Numbered from the stretch's first letter, positions 19,360 to 28,467 are shown. The stretch: 64,000 nt of DNA from Paraburkholderia sp. Tr-20389 (GCF_017104565.1 NZ_JAAGPD010000022.1:93301-157300), one strand, 5' to 3'. The notes: generated by a model from the sequence alone, not told the origin. Translations and numbers: made by a program.

Positions 19360-21461
19360 ACGGCCCTTCTCCACCTCCGCCGCCCGCCTCGTTTCCGGCC
19401 TTCGACGTGTCGAAGAGCGAGCAGTCGGACGCGCTCACCATCGTCGGACTCACGGTTGCGTATCGCACGCGCGGACGCGAACGCGAAGTGCTGCAGGACG
19501 TGTCGTTTCGCATCAGACGCGGCGAATCGTATGGACTCGTCGGCGAATCGGGCTGCGGCAAGTCGACGGTCGCGATGGCGACGCTTCGCTATCTGGCGCG
19601 CAACGGCCGCGTGAAGGCGGGCCGCATTTCGATCGCGGGCAAGGACGTGAATGCGCTCGATGCGGGCGCGTTGCGGGCGCTGCGGGCGAACAGCATATCG
19701 ATGGTGTATCAGGATCCGTCGCGCGCACTCAATCCATCGCTGACGGTTGCGCGCCAGGTCGCCGAAGCATTCGAGGCAGCGGGCGCCGCACACGAAGACG
19801 CGCTGCGGCAAACGGCGGAGATCCTGCGCAAGGTGCGCATCGCCGAACCCGAACGCGTGATGGACAGTTATCCGCATCAGCTGTCGGGCGGCATGCAGCA
19901 GCGCGTCGTGATCGCGATGGCGCTCGCGTCGAAACCCGCGCTGCTGATTCTCGACGAACCGACTACCGGGCTCGACGCGACCGTCGAAGCGGAAGTGCTC
20001 GATCTCGTCGCGCAACTGCGCGAGGAATTCCACACGGCCGTGCTGTTCATCAGCCACAACCTCGCGGTGATCGGCAGGATGTGCGAGCGCGTCGGCGTGC
20101 TGTATGCGGGCAAGCTCGTCGAAGAAGGCGCGACGCAGGATGTGTTCGCGCGTCCACGGCATCCGTACACGGTCGGCCTGCTGCGCTGCCTGCCGACGGT
20201 CGGCCGCAGCAAGGACACCGACCGGCTCGACACGATCGCAGGCAGTCTGCCTCAGCCTGGTACCGTCACGCAGGGCTGTGTGTATCTGGAACGCTGCCGG
20301 CTCGCCGACGACCGTTGCCGGCGTGAAGCGCCGCCGCCGTATCGCGTGAGTGCGCAGCATGGCGATCAGATGTCGCGCTGCCACTATCACGAACGCGCCA
20401 TCGAGTTGCCGCGCATGACGCCCGTCGAAGCGTCGGCGAACGGGCGCATGACGTACGACGCATCGCCCGTGCTGCGCGCGGAGTACGTGTCGAAGACTTT
20501 TCACGTCAATGGCTCTGCGCTGCGCGCCGTCGACGATGTCTCGCTCGAACTCGCGAAGGGGGAAACACTCGGCCTCGTCGGCGAATCGGGCAGCGGCAAG
20601 ACGACGCTCGCGAAGCTGCTGCTCGGCCTCGTGTCGCCCGACGCGGGCAGCGTGCTCGAACTCGACGGCGCGCCGCTGCCGCCGCGCGTCACGCATCGCA
20701 ACGACGATCAGGTGAAGTCGCTGCAGATCGTGTTCCAGAACCCTGATTCGGCGCTCAATCGCGCGCATTCCGTGCGGCGGCTGATCGGGCGCGCGCTGTC
20801 GCGTCTGTCCTCGCTGCGCGGCGACGCACGCGAGGCTCGGCTGGCGTCGCTGGCGCAAGCCGTGCGGCTGCCCGACCGCTATCTGACCTCGCGCACGCGG
20901 CAACTGTCGGGGGGCCTGAAGCAGCGCGTCGCGATTGCGCGCGCATTCGCGGGCGATCCGCGTATCGTCGTGTGCGACGAACCGACCTCGGCGCTCGACG
21001 TGTCGGTGCAGGCCGCGATCCTCAATCTGCTTGCCGATCTGCAACGCGATCGGGGCGTGAGCTATGTGTTCATCTCGCACGATCTGAATGTCGTGCGCTA
21101 TCTGTCCGATCGCATCGCGGTGCTGTACGTGGGCCGCCTGCTGGAGATCGGGCCCGCGGCGGCCGTGTTCGACGGACCGCATCATCCGTATACGGAAGCA
21201 CTGCTGTCGTCGGTGCCGACGCTCGATTTGCACGACGGCGAAACGCCCGGCAACGCGCGGACGCAGCGCATCCACCTCTCCGGCGAACTGCCCAGTCCCG
21301 CCGCGCCTCCCTCGGGCTGCGTGTTTCAGACGCGCTGTCCGCGCAAGCTCGGCGCGATCTGCGAGCAACAGGATCCGCCCTACACCGATGCCGGCGACGG
21401 CCATCGCATCCGCTGCCATATCCCCGTCGACGAATTGCGCGAGCTTCAACGTCGCAACTGA
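19356..21461 (+). CDS. fused double ATP-binding protein of a peptide-type ABC importer (DppD-DppF)
   Basis: 701 residues containing two complete ABC domains in one chain. First domain: Walker A GESGCGKST (63-71), signature LSGGMQQR (176-183), Walker B LLILDEPTTGLD (196-207). Second domain: Walker A GESGSGKTT (409-417), signature LSGGLKQR, and CDEPTSALDVSVQ. Each is followed by an oligo-HPY C-terminal region with Cys (CVYLERCRLADDRC and CVFQTRCPRKLGAIC) that may bind an Fe-S cluster in this family. The linker is about 50 residues. Such fusions are known (for example GsiA), so this is a natural form. ATGA overlap with the previous gene. Confidence 0.95.
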   Translation: MNGPSPPPPPASFPAFDVSKSEQSDALTIVGLTVAYRTRGREREVLQDVSFRIRRGESYGLVGESGCGKSTVAMATLRYLARNGRVKAGRISIAGKDVNALDAGALRALRANSISMVYQDPSRALNPSLTVARQVAEAFEAAGAAHEDALRQTAEILRKVRIAEPERVMDSYPHQLSGGMQQRVVIAMALASKPALLILDEPTTGLDATVEAEVLDLVAQLREEFHTAVLFISHNLAVIGRMCERVGVLYAGKLVEEGATQDVFARPRHPYTVGLLRCLPTVGRSKDTDRLDTIAGSLPQPGTVTQGCVYLERCRLADDRCRREAPPPYRVSAQHGDQMSRCHYHERAIELPRMTPVEASANGRMTYDASPVLRAEYVSKTFHVNGSALRAVDDVSLELAKGETLGLVGESGSGKTTLAKLLLGLVSPDAGSVLELDGAPLPPRVTHRNDDQVKSLQIVFQNPDSALNRAHSVRRLIGRALSRLSSLRGDAREARLASLAQAVRLPDRYLTSRTRQLSGGLKQRVAIARAFAGDPRIVVCDEPTSALDVSVQAAILNLLADLQRDRGVSYVFISHDLNVVRYLSDRIAVLYVGRLLEIGPAAAVFDGPHHPYTEALLSSVPTLDLHDGETPGNARTQRIHLSGELPSPAAPPSGCVFQTRCPRKLGAICEQQDPPYTDAGDGHRIRCHIPVDELRELQRRN

Positions 21462-21977
21462 TTCCCGCTTGCCGGACCGCTCGTCCATCGCGCGTTGAAA
21501 CGAAAAACGCCGCGTTTCGACGCGTGCGTTTCAGGTCCGAAACGTTTTCATCGCGTTTCGCCGTGCGCGCAATCGGGCTGTCATGCGCATGCCATGTGCG
21601 ACGGGCGTCTGCGGCCAATGGCATGTTTATCGCTAAATGACGCTCACGCATGGGGTTGCGTCGGGATCGACAAACCCTCGGACAACGCGAATTCGCGCCG
21701 GTACACGAACGACGCAACGGCGCACAGAAAGGACAGTCGATCCGGCGTTCGACGGATGAACGTCACGCAGAAACGAGAAGCCGCAGGCAGCGGAATGGGA
21801 GGCAGGAGCGCGCGACGTGCCACGGATAACGGCACGCGCCGCTGCTCCGGAGAACAGAAAAAGCGCGCCCGCTGCCGATCGGCCCGACACGCGCATTTAC
21901 GAACGAACAGAACACGCCAATAAGCGGTGAACAAGGAATGACGGGCGCGGGGGCGTCGTTTCCTCGGGAGAGGTGCG
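21462..21977. other. intergenic region with alternating GAAACG/CGTTTC half-sites
   Basis: 516 bp between the importer operon and the glycine-rich protein gene. The left part has five half-sites in 62 bp: GAAACG at 21497 and 21539, and CGTTTC at 21513, 21527 and 21553. The first two can form a stem 19-35 bp after the operon stop, so a terminator role is possible although no T-run follows. A frame of 142 codons (21495-21923) lacks family resemblance and a ribosome binding site and is not called. Confidence 0.45.
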
Positions 21978-22781
21978 ATGAAGACCAGCACAATTGATAC
22001 GTACTACTACAAGACAAGACGGGGTGCGGCGATCCTCGTGGTCGGCGCGGGGGCTTTGATGGCGGCCCAGTTCGTTCAGGCCGCATCCACGGACGACGTG
22101 ATCCCCAAGTGGATCGTCGTAGCCGATGCGCCACTGCCTGCCAGCGGTGCATCGGCTGCGACGCAGCCTGCGTCGGGCGATGCGGCATCGACGGGTGCGG
22201 AGTCCGGTGCGACGACGGCCGCCGATGATGCTTCATCCGTCTTTCTGCCTGGTACATGTATCGGCAATTCAGCGCACTGCTCGCCCGGCGGCGGACGCGG
22301 TAGTGGTGGCGCGGGAGCGGCTGGGGCGACTGGGGCGGGATCGTCGGGCGCGGCTTCGGGCGGTGGGGGTTTTGGAGCCGCTGCAGGTCCGGGCGGTAAT
22401 TCGGGTGGTGGCAGTGGTGGCAGTGGTGGCAAGGGTGGCAAGGGTGGCAGTGGCGGAAGCGGTAACGGTGGCGGTGGTAACGGTGGCGGTGGTAACGGTG
22501 GCGGTGGCAACGGCGGCGGTGGCAACGGCGGCGGTGGCAACGGCGGCGGTGGCAACGGCGGCGGCGGCAATGGCGGCGGTGGCAGCAACAGCGGCGGTGG
22601 CAACAGCGGTGGCTGCGGTTGTGGCGGCAGCGGTCACGGCGGCCCGGGCGGACCTGGCGGCGGGTTCGGTGGTGGCTTTGGTGGTGGGTTTGGTGGCTTT
22701 GGCGGTGGCTTCGGCAAAGGCGGCGGCTACGGAGGAGGTTCCGGCTCGGGTGGCGGTCACGGTGGCGGCAACGGACATTGA
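21978..22781 (+). CDS. secreted glycine-rich protein with GGGGN repeats
   Basis: 267 residues, no family recognised. The N-terminus has a signal-like hydrophobic stretch (about 16-36, ending FVQAAS) after an unusual Tyr-rich start. Residues 37-105 are Ala/Ser-rich, with two Cys in CIGNSAHC. The rest is more than half Gly. About eight consecutive NGGGG pentads are encoded by 15-bp DNA repeats around 22460-22590, then CGCGG, then GGFGGGFGG runs. Ribosome binding site GGGAGAGG lies just upstream. A structural or surface role is plausible but unproven; repeat number is probably variable. A gene for a Rap1a/Tai-like protein follows 256 bp downstream. Confidence 0.75.
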   Translation: MKTSTIDTYYYKTRRGAAILVVGAGALMAAQFVQAASTDDVIPKWIVVADAPLPASGASAATQPASGDAASTGAESGATTAADDASSVFLPGTCIGNSAHCSPGGGRGSGGAGAAGATGAGSSGAASGGGGFGAAAGPGGNSGGGSGGSGGKGGKGGSGGSGNGGGGNGGGGNGGGGNGGGGNGGGGNGGGGNGGGGNGGGGSNSGGGNSGGCGCGGSGHGGPGGPGGGFGGGFGGGFGGFGGGFGKGGGYGGGSGSGGGHGGGNGH

Positions 22782-22847
22782 GATCCGGGCGAACGCGCCG
22801 GGCAGCGATGACATTGATTACGCTACGCGGACAAACTGGTCAACGTT

Positions 22848-22886
22848 GGCGGTGACGCTCCGCTCCCCCGGCCGGACGTCACCGCC
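22848..22886. other. 10-bp perfect hairpin
   Basis: GGCGGTGACG (22848-22857) and CGTCACCGCC (22877-22886) form a perfect stem with a 19-nt GC-rich loop. It lies 66 bp after the glycine-rich gene. There is no T-run, so it is not a standard intrinsic terminator; it may stabilise the mRNA end. Confidence 0.4.
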
Positions 22887-23037
22887 GGGGCCAGGAATGC
22901 ATCGACCACGTGATGGATACACGCGTCCACGGCGAAAGCACTCAGGCGCAACACGGCACACAGACACACAGACGCACCGGAACCAAACCGCCCCGCCCGC
23001 CTCCTATCTATTCCACCTTCGATATGAGGCCTCCTAC

Positions 23038-23493
23038 ATGCAACGACACTTCTCTCGCCCCGTTGCACGCATCGCGTCGAGCTTGCTGATCGCTTCGCTG
23101 CTCGGCGGCGCGTCGCTGGCTCATGCGCAGAATGCAACGCAAAACACGGCACAAACCCAGGCCGCCCCTCCCGTCGATCCCACCTTCTCCGCGTGGTCGC
23201 TCGCGCAATCCTGCCGGCAGAAGTCCGACAACGTCGCGCATGGTCAATGCGTCGGCACGATGCGCGGCATCATCCACGGCTATCAGTACGGCGTGCTGTT
23301 CCTGAGTCAGCGAACGTCGCTGCCCGCCAAGGAAACGCAGCGCGTGTCATTGTGTCTGCGCGACGTGCCCGTCTCGACGCTCGTCGACGAATTCGTTCAG
23401 GACGCGAGCCAGGTCAGCGCCGACTCGCTCAAACGCACGCCCGCCGAAGTCGCCGTGCTCGGCTCGGTGCATATGCATCACGCGTGCGACTGA
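23038..23493 (+). CDS. Rap1a/Tai-like exported protein
   Basis: 151 residues with a signal peptide (about 1-31, ending SLAHAQ). The mature part has four Cys in the spacing of the Rap1a/Tai family: SC (start of helix 1), GQCVGTMRGIIHGYQYG, SLCLRD, and a terminal HACD. The family includes periplasmic immunity proteins that neutralise type VI amidase effectors, and many orphan members. No effector gene is next to it, so immunity is only one possibility. The start is set by the signal peptide; a much longer frame from 22126 is the off-frame shadow of the glycine-rich gene. Confidence 0.7.
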   Translation: MQRHFSRPVARIASSLLIASLLGGASLAHAQNATQNTAQTQAAPPVDPTFSAWSLAQSCRQKSDNVAHGQCVGTMRGIIHGYQYGVLFLSQRTSLPAKETQRVSLCLRDVPVSTLVDEFVQDASQVSADSLKRTPAEVAVLGSVHMHHACD

Positions 23494-23534
23494 GCCGCTG
23501 ATTCACAACCCGCGAGCACCTGGCGCTGCGCCGC

Positions 23535-24380
23535 TCAAAGCATTTCGAGCGGCCGCTTGCTGCGCGGCGGACGAAAGTGCGCATCGATCGCGGCGACGTC
23601 ATCGGCGGAAAGTTGCAGGTCGAGTGCGCGACGGTTGTCGCGCACGTGCTCGATGCGTCCTGACTTGGGAATCGCGAACACATCGGGCTGCCGCAGCACC
23701 CACGCAAGCGCGACCTGAATCACGGACACGCCCAGCCTGCCGGCGATATCGTCGAGCGGCGAGTGCTTCGGCAGGCGTGCGTGATCGACGGGGCTGTACG
23801 CCATTGCGGGCATCTTGCGGCCCGCGAGCCACGGCAGCAGATCGAACTCCGGCCCGCGCCGCGCGACGTTATAGAGAATCTGGTTCGTCGCGCAGGCATC
23901 GCCGTCCGTCACGTCGACGAGTTCTTCCATATCGTCGACGTCGAAGTTGCTCACGCCCCAGTGCCGGATCTTACCGTCGCGGCGCAGCGCCTCGAAACCC
24001 GCGACCGTCTCTTCGAGCGGCACCGAACCGCGCCAGTGCAGCAGATACAGATCGATGCGATCGGTCTTCAGGCGCCTCAACGACTGCTCGCATGCATGCT
24101 GCACGCCGCGCCGGCTCGCGTTGTGCGGATAGACCTTGCTGACGAGAAACACGTCGTCGCGCAGGCCGTGCAACGCTTCGCCAAGCAGCGATTCCGTCGC
24201 GCCTTCGCCGTACATTTCGGCTGTATCGATCAGCGTCATGCCGAGTTCGATGCCGCCGCGCAGCGCGTCGATCTCAGCCTTGCGGCGCGACGAATGCTCG
24301 CCCATCTCCCACGTGCCCTGCCCGAGTTTCGGAATGCGTTCGCCGTCGGGCAGCGTCACGCTGGCGATGTCGTTCGTCAT
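23535..24380 (-). CDS. aldo/keto reductase
   Basis: NADPH-dependent reductase of carbonyl compounds, TIM barrel, 281 residues. The catalytic tetrad is visible: Asp and Tyr in LIDTAEMYGEG, Lys in VSKVYP, His in LYLLHWRG. The C-terminus has IPKSGRIEHVRDN, the cofactor-binding segment. It resembles E. coli YeaE and other 2,5-diketo-gluconate-type reductases. The start MTNDIASVTL is preferred over a Met 14 residues earlier because GAGGACC precedes it. It is divergent from the GntR regulator, 179 bp away, which may control it. Confidence 0.93.
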   Translation of the reverse strand: MTNDIASVTLPDGERIPKLGQGTWEMGEHSSRRKAEIDALRGGIELGMTLIDTAEMYGEGATESLLGEALHGLRDDVFLVSKVYPHNASRRGVQHACEQSLRRLKTDRIDLYLLHWRGSVPLEETVAGFEALRRDGKIRHWGVSNFDVDDMEELVDVTDGDACATNQILYNVARRGPEFDLLPWLAGRKMPAMAYSPVDHARLPKHSPLDDIAGRLGVSVIQVALAWVLRQPDVFAIPKSGRIEHVRDNRRALDLQLSADDVAAIDAHFRPPRSKRPLEML

Positions 24381-24559
24381 GGTTGCGGTCCTCGCTAGTG
24401 ATGGCGTGAAGATGCGCTGCATGGCAACGATCGATGCAGCGGCTCATGCCGCGAGTGTAGCGCCGGACGGCGACATGCATCCGCGTCCCGGCAAAACCCC
24501 GCTATAACGCCGCGCGCCAATGTCATAGAATTGCCGCTTGCCCTACTTGCGTCCGTCAC

Positions 24560-25306
24560 ATGAACCCAGTCTCGGAAGACCGTTGGCGCGATCTGCGTCC
24601 GGACCCGGAAAACGATACGCCGCTGTATCTTCAGCTCGCCCGCAAGCTCGGCACGGCCATCCACGAGAACCGCTGGAATGCAGGCGAAGCGCTGCCGTCG
24701 GAGCGCGTCTTGTCCGATGCGCTCGGCGTGTCGCGCATCACCGCGCGCAAGGCGATCGCGCTGCTCGTCGAACAGGGGCTGATTCGCCGTTCGCAAGGCG
24801 CGGGCAGTTTCATCACGCCGCGCTACGAAGATCCGCTGTCGCGTCTGTCGAGCTTCAGCGAAATGCTGCGCCGGCGCGGCTTCACGCCGAGTTCGCAATG
24901 GCTGTCGCGTGAAATCGTGCCCGCCAATCGCGATGAAGTGATCCAGCTTGGGCTGTCGCCCGCGGCCGCCGTCACGCGTTTGCGCCGCTTGCGTCTCGCG
25001 GACGGCATCGTGATGGCCGTCGAGAATTCGACCTTCCCCGCTTCCGTGATTCCCGATCCGCAGGCGATCGGCGATTCGCTGTACACGTATCTCGAACAGC
25101 GCGGGCTGACCATCGTACGTGCGTTGCAGCACTTTCGCGCCGTCAACGCGAGCGACGAGATCGCGCAGCAGATGAGCATCGCGCCGAACGACGCGCTGCT
25201 GCTGATCACGCGCGTCGGCTACACGGCCGACCAGCGTGCGATCGAACTCACGGATACGTACTGCCGCAACGACTACTACGATTTCGTCGCGGAACTGCGC
25301 AAGTAA
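24560..25306 (+). CDS. GntR family transcriptional regulator (HutC/UTRA subfamily)
   Basis: 248 residues: an N-terminal winged helix (about 20-88, with LPSERVLSDALGVSRITARKA, cited by LPSERVLSDALGVSR) and a C-terminal UTRA ligand domain (about 100-245). Members respond to sugars phosphates, histidine derivatives or N-acetylglucosamine-6-phosphate. No sugar cluster is adjacent; the neighbours are an aldo/keto reductase (divergent) and a CoA-transferase (convergent), so the effector is unknown. Confidence 0.92.
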   Translation: MNPVSEDRWRDLRPDPENDTPLYLQLARKLGTAIHENRWNAGEALPSERVLSDALGVSRITARKAIALLVEQGLIRRSQGAGSFITPRYEDPLSRLSSFSEMLRRRGFTPSSQWLSREIVPANRDEVIQLGLSPAAAVTRLRRLRLADGIVMAVENSTFPASVIPDPQAIGDSLYTYLEQRGLTIVRALQHFRAVNASDEIAQQMSIAPNDALLLITRVGYTADQRAIELTDTYCRNDYYDFVAELRK

Positions 25307-25333
25307 GCACGCCGACTTGCCGCGCCGGCGCCT

Positions 25334-26728
25334 TCATCCTTCCCAGCGCGCCGCGTCGCTGCCGATCGGCGCGGGCGGCCGCGCATAGAACGGGGGCGTC
25401 TCCGACATCCGTTCGGCGGGCGCGGCCGCGCACACCCGCCCAAACGGCGAATCGACTTCGTGCAGACCCTCCTGCACTTCATCGAAGGTGACGTCCGGCG
25501 CGCGCCAGCCGTCCTCGATCTGTCCCATTGATTGCAGCCAGCGGCCCGTCTGCGCCAGCGACAGCCGCACATGCCAGCTGCCGCCCTCCTGCGCGCGCCG
25601 TGCGAGCGCGACCATCGCGCCGAACGCGGCGAGATAGCCCGTCGCGTGGTCGAGCGCCTGACAAGGCAGATGCTTCGGCCCGTCGACGCCCGCCGCACGG
25701 CTCTCCGTGTACGCGATGCCGCTTGCCGACTGCACGAGACTGTCGAAGCCGCGCCGCATCGCCCACGGCCCCGCATGGCCGTATGCCGAGATCGACACGC
25801 AGACGATGCCGGGCCTGACGCGCGCAAGCGTCTCGGGATCGAAGCCGCGCGCGGCGAGCGAGCCGGGGCGATACGCCTGGAGAAACACATCCGCTTCGCT
25901 GGCGAGCGCCTGCAATTGCTCGCGCGCCGCAGGCTCGCGCAGATCGAGCGTCGCGGAGCGCTTGCCACGGCCGTTGTCGATCACGAGCGGTGCGATGTTC
26001 GGCAGATGCGGACCGTTGATCAGCAGCACGTCGGCGCCATGCTGCGCAAGCGCCCGCCCCGCCACCGGACCCGCGATGATGCGCGACAGATCGAGCACGC
26101 GTGTGCCCGTAAGCGGCCGCACTGCCGTACCACGCCCTGGCGCTTCGGGCGGCGCATCGCCGATGCGCTCGATCTCGAACAGCGGCAGGTTCGCAATCGC
26201 CCTCGCCTGATCGAGCGCCGCCCATTCCCGCGGCGAGCGGATCAGCGCGGCGCAGAGGCCGGCGTCGGCGAGCGTCTGGTCGAGCGTTACGCCGTCCCAG
26301 TGGCCGATCGCAGCTGCGACTGCGTCGCGATCGCCGTCGCAGCCGAGCACCTTCAGCACGCCCTGCAGGTGATGCGGAAAGTTCGTGTGCAATTGAATCC
26401 AGCGGCCGTCGCGCGTCGCATAGAAGCCTGTCACGGGATGACGCAACTCCTGCGGCAGACCATCGTTCACACGCAGATAGCGCTCGCTGCGAAACGCGAT
26501 GAGCGCCCGCCGCACGCTCACGTCCACGTGTTGCATGCGGCCCGTGCGCAGCCGGAAGCAATCGGCGGCGGCGAGCGCCATCGCCGCGATCGACGCACTC
26601 GCCAGCGTCCCGACACGAAACACGGACGGCAACGCCGGATCGTTGCCCTCCATCGACACATGTTCGAGCAAGGCCGCATCGCAGCCTGCGATGGACCAGA
26701 GGTGATCGAGAGCGAGCTGGGGCGTCAT
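25334..26728 (-). CDS. family III (CaiB/BaiF) CoA-transferase
   Basis: 464 residues. Class III CoA-transferases move CoA between carboxylic acids using an Asp that forms an acyl-anhydride. The chain contains a partial N-terminal copy (about 1-200, with HPVTGFYATRDGRWIQLH) and a second conserved core from about 205 (TGTRVLDLSRIIAGPVAGR, ADVLLINGPHLP, DVFLQAYRPGSLAARG). The catalytic Asp candidate is in LPCQALDHATGYLAAFGAM. It is divergent from an HTH-citrate synthase fusion gene across 112 bp carrying an AT-rich operator-like array. Together they may handle an organic acid as CoA ester; this is inference. Confidence 0.88.
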   Translation of the reverse strand: MTPQLALDHLWSIAGCDAALLEHVSMEGNDPALPSVFRVGTLASASIAAMALAAADCFRLRTGRMQHVDVSVRRALIAFRSERYLRVNDGLPQELRHPVTGFYATRDGRWIQLHTNFPHHLQGVLKVLGCDGDRDAVAAAIGHWDGVTLDQTLADAGLCAALIRSPREWAALDQARAIANLPLFEIERIGDAPPEAPGRGTAVRPLTGTRVLDLSRIIAGPVAGRALAQHGADVLLINGPHLPNIAPLVIDNGRGKRSATLDLREPAAREQLQALASEADVFLQAYRPGSLAARGFDPETLARVRPGIVCVSISAYGHAGPWAMRRGFDSLVQSASGIAYTESRAAGVDGPKHLPCQALDHATGYLAAFGAMVALARRAQEGGSWHVRLSLAQTGRWLQSMGQIEDGWRAPDVTFDEVQEGLHEVDSPFGRVCAAAPAERMSETPPFYARPPAPIGSDAARWEG

Positions 26729-26784
26729 GGCAAGCTTCCTGGAGAAAGAAGACAGGACCCAGTCTAGGATTGCGCCTCGCCATG

Positions 26785-26808
26785 ATCAATCTTGATTTAT
26801 ATAATCAA
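26785..26808. promoter_or_regulatory. ATCAA/TTGAT half-site array, candidate operator
   Basis: Two overlapping inverted repeats: ATCAA-TC-TTGAT (26785-26796) and TTGATT-TATAT-AATCAA (26792-26808). They lie in an AT-rich patch between the divergent CoA-transferase and HTH-citrate synthase genes. They could bind the HTH domain of the latter or another dimeric regulator. Confidence 0.5.
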
Positions 26809-26840
26809 TATATATTCGTTTGTTTGGGTTTCTTCCCGCT

Positions 26841-28073
26841 ATGTCCACTGCGCGTCATCTGTCCGCCGACCAAGCCGCCGCGATGCTCGGCATCAGCGTC
26901 ACGACGCTCTATGCGTATGTCAGCCGGGGCATGCTGCGCTCGGCGCCGGACGCGAACAGCAAGCGCCGCCTCTACGATGAGGACGAAGTGCGCCGCCTTG
27001 CGCGCCGCAAGGAAGACGGCAAGCGCGCGGGCAAGGTCGCGCAGAAGGTGCTGGATTGGGGCGTGCCCGTGCTCGAATCGTCGATCACACTGATCGCGGA
27101 CGGCAAGCTGCTGTATCGCGGGCGCGATGCAATGGAACTCGCGCGCACGGCCACGCTGGAAGAGGTGGCGGCGTTGCTGTGGGAATGCAGCGCGCGGCGC
27201 GTCGCCGACGCGCCCGCCGCGCCGCTTGCTGCTGCTCAATGGTCGGCATGGCTGAAGTTGTGGAGCGACAGCACACCGCTCGACCGCGCGCTCGTGCTGC
27301 TGCCCGCCGCCGCTGCGCAGATGCCGCGCATCTGGGCACTCGGCCGCGATGCGCAACTCGACAATGCGTGTGCGCTGATCCGGCTGCTGGCGGGCGCGAT
27401 GATCTCGGCGGTGCCGTCGAACGATCCGCTGCACAGACAGCTCGCCGGCGCATGGGGCGTGCGCAACCGCGCTCAGATCAATCTGTTGAGAGCGGCGCTC
27501 GTCGCGTGCGCCGACCATGAGCTGAATGCGTCGACGTTCACGGTGCGCTGCATCACGTCGACGGGCACGCATCTGTTCGGCGCGGTGGCGGGCGGGCTCG
27601 CGGCGCTATCGGGGCCGCGGCATGGCGGGGAAACGGCGCGCGTCGCCGCGTTGTTCGACGAAGCCGCACGTGCCGCCGATCTCGACCGCTATCTGGCGAC
27701 GCGCCTCGCGCACCACGAACAGGGCGCGCCGGTGCCGGTGATCTCGGGATTCGGTCATCCGCTGTATCCGGACGGCGATCCGCGCGCGCGGTTGCTGCTG
27801 GATTTGCTTGGAGAATGCGCGCCCAGCCGTTCGCCGCTTGCGGATGTGCAACGGCTAGCGCGCACCGTGCGCGACACGACGGGCGCCGAGCCGACCGTCG
27901 ACTATGCGCTGGCGGCCATCGAGCGCGTGCTCGGTCTGCCCGCCGGCGCGGCTTTCACGCTGTTCGCGGTAGGTCGCGTGACGGGCTGGATTGCGCACGC
28001 GATGGAGCAGACGAACGACGGCCGGCTGATCCGGCCACGTGCGAGGTACATCGGCGCGTATCAGGTGGACTGA
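26841..28073 (+). CDS. citrate synthase-family protein with N-terminal helix-turn-helix
   Basis: 410 residues. Residues 1-60 form a MerR/excisionase-like HTH (LSADQAAAMLGISVTTLYAYVSRG, cited by AAMLGISVTTLYAYVSRG). The remainder is a citrate synthase-fold domain. Active-site residues are kept: His226 (ADHELNAST), His261 (GPRHGG), His306 (GFGHPLYP) and Asp354 (VDYALAAI), with DPRA and FAVGRVTGWIAHAMEQ also present. So it may be both enzyme and DNA-binding regulator, or an enzyme-derived sensor of acyl-CoA. The ATG at 26841 is used. It is divergent from a CoA-transferase, which supports joint action on an acid/CoA substrate. Confidence 0.88.
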   Translation: MSTARHLSADQAAAMLGISVTTLYAYVSRGMLRSAPDANSKRRLYDEDEVRRLARRKEDGKRAGKVAQKVLDWGVPVLESSITLIADGKLLYRGRDAMELARTATLEEVAALLWECSARRVADAPAAPLAAAQWSAWLKLWSDSTPLDRALVLLPAAAAQMPRIWALGRDAQLDNACALIRLLAGAMISAVPSNDPLHRQLAGAWGVRNRAQINLLRAALVACADHELNASTFTVRCITSTGTHLFGAVAGGLAALSGPRHGGETARVAALFDEAARAADLDRYLATRLAHHEQGAPVPVISGFGHPLYPDGDPRARLLLDLLGECAPSRSPLADVQRLARTVRDTTGAEPTVDYALAAIERVLGLPAGAAFTLFAVGRVTGWIAHAMEQTNDGRLIRPRARYIGAYQVD

Positions 28074-28099
28074 AAGATTGCTGATTCGCAATCGGCGCT

Positions 28100-28411
28100 T
28101 CAGGCCGTGAGCAGCCAGCGAGGCATCCACGTCCAGCGCGGCGTGCGGCGCCGTTCGACACGCACCGTATCGCCCGCGCCGCTCGTCACCGTCAGCGACA
28201 GCCGCACGCCGTCGCGTCCCGCGCTCAGCCACGCCACTGCGCCGCGCTTCAGTTCGAACGACTCGCCCGCCGCGAGCCAGTAGTCTTCGGCGTCGCCTTC
28301 GACCGTAAGCCAGAGTTCGCCCGCCAGCACGTTCACGGCGAGCGGCTGCGCGACCCGCCAGGCGCTCGCCGGCTCGCCGTGTTCGAGTTCGAAAGTACGG
28401 ATTTCACGCAT
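28100..28411 (-). CDS. DUF2917 family protein
   Basis: 103 residues. WRVAQPLAVNVLAGELWLTVEGDAEDYWLAAGESFEL is the family core (cited by AGELWLTVEG and DYWLAAGES), a cupin-like strand pattern without metal ligands. Function is unknown. It lacks a signal peptide. It is divergent from a MocR-type regulator with inverted repeats in between; this pairing suggests regulation by that protein. Confidence 0.8.
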   Translation of the reverse strand: MREIRTFELEHGEPASAWRVAQPLAVNVLAGELWLTVEGDAEDYWLAAGESFELKRGAVAWLSAGRDGVRLSLTVTSGAGDTVRVERRRTPRWTWMPRWLLTA

Positions 28412-28467
28412 CGCTTTGCTCCTTGAAGTGCTTTTTCGCTTGCATCCATTATTGGCGTGCGATGATG

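Noticed and set aside
19356-21461. Fusion of two ABC ATPases as a novelty
   Set aside because: Double-ATPase chains such as GsiA are well known in this transporter family.
21495-21923. 142-codon frame between the importer operon and the glycine-rich gene
   Set aside because: No ribosome binding site, atypical composition and no recognisable motif.
22126-22814. Pro- and Ala-rich frames over the glycine-rich gene
   Set aside because: The same GC-rich 15-bp repeat read in other frames and on the other strand; the frame with signal peptide, ribosome binding site and Gly repeats is preferred.
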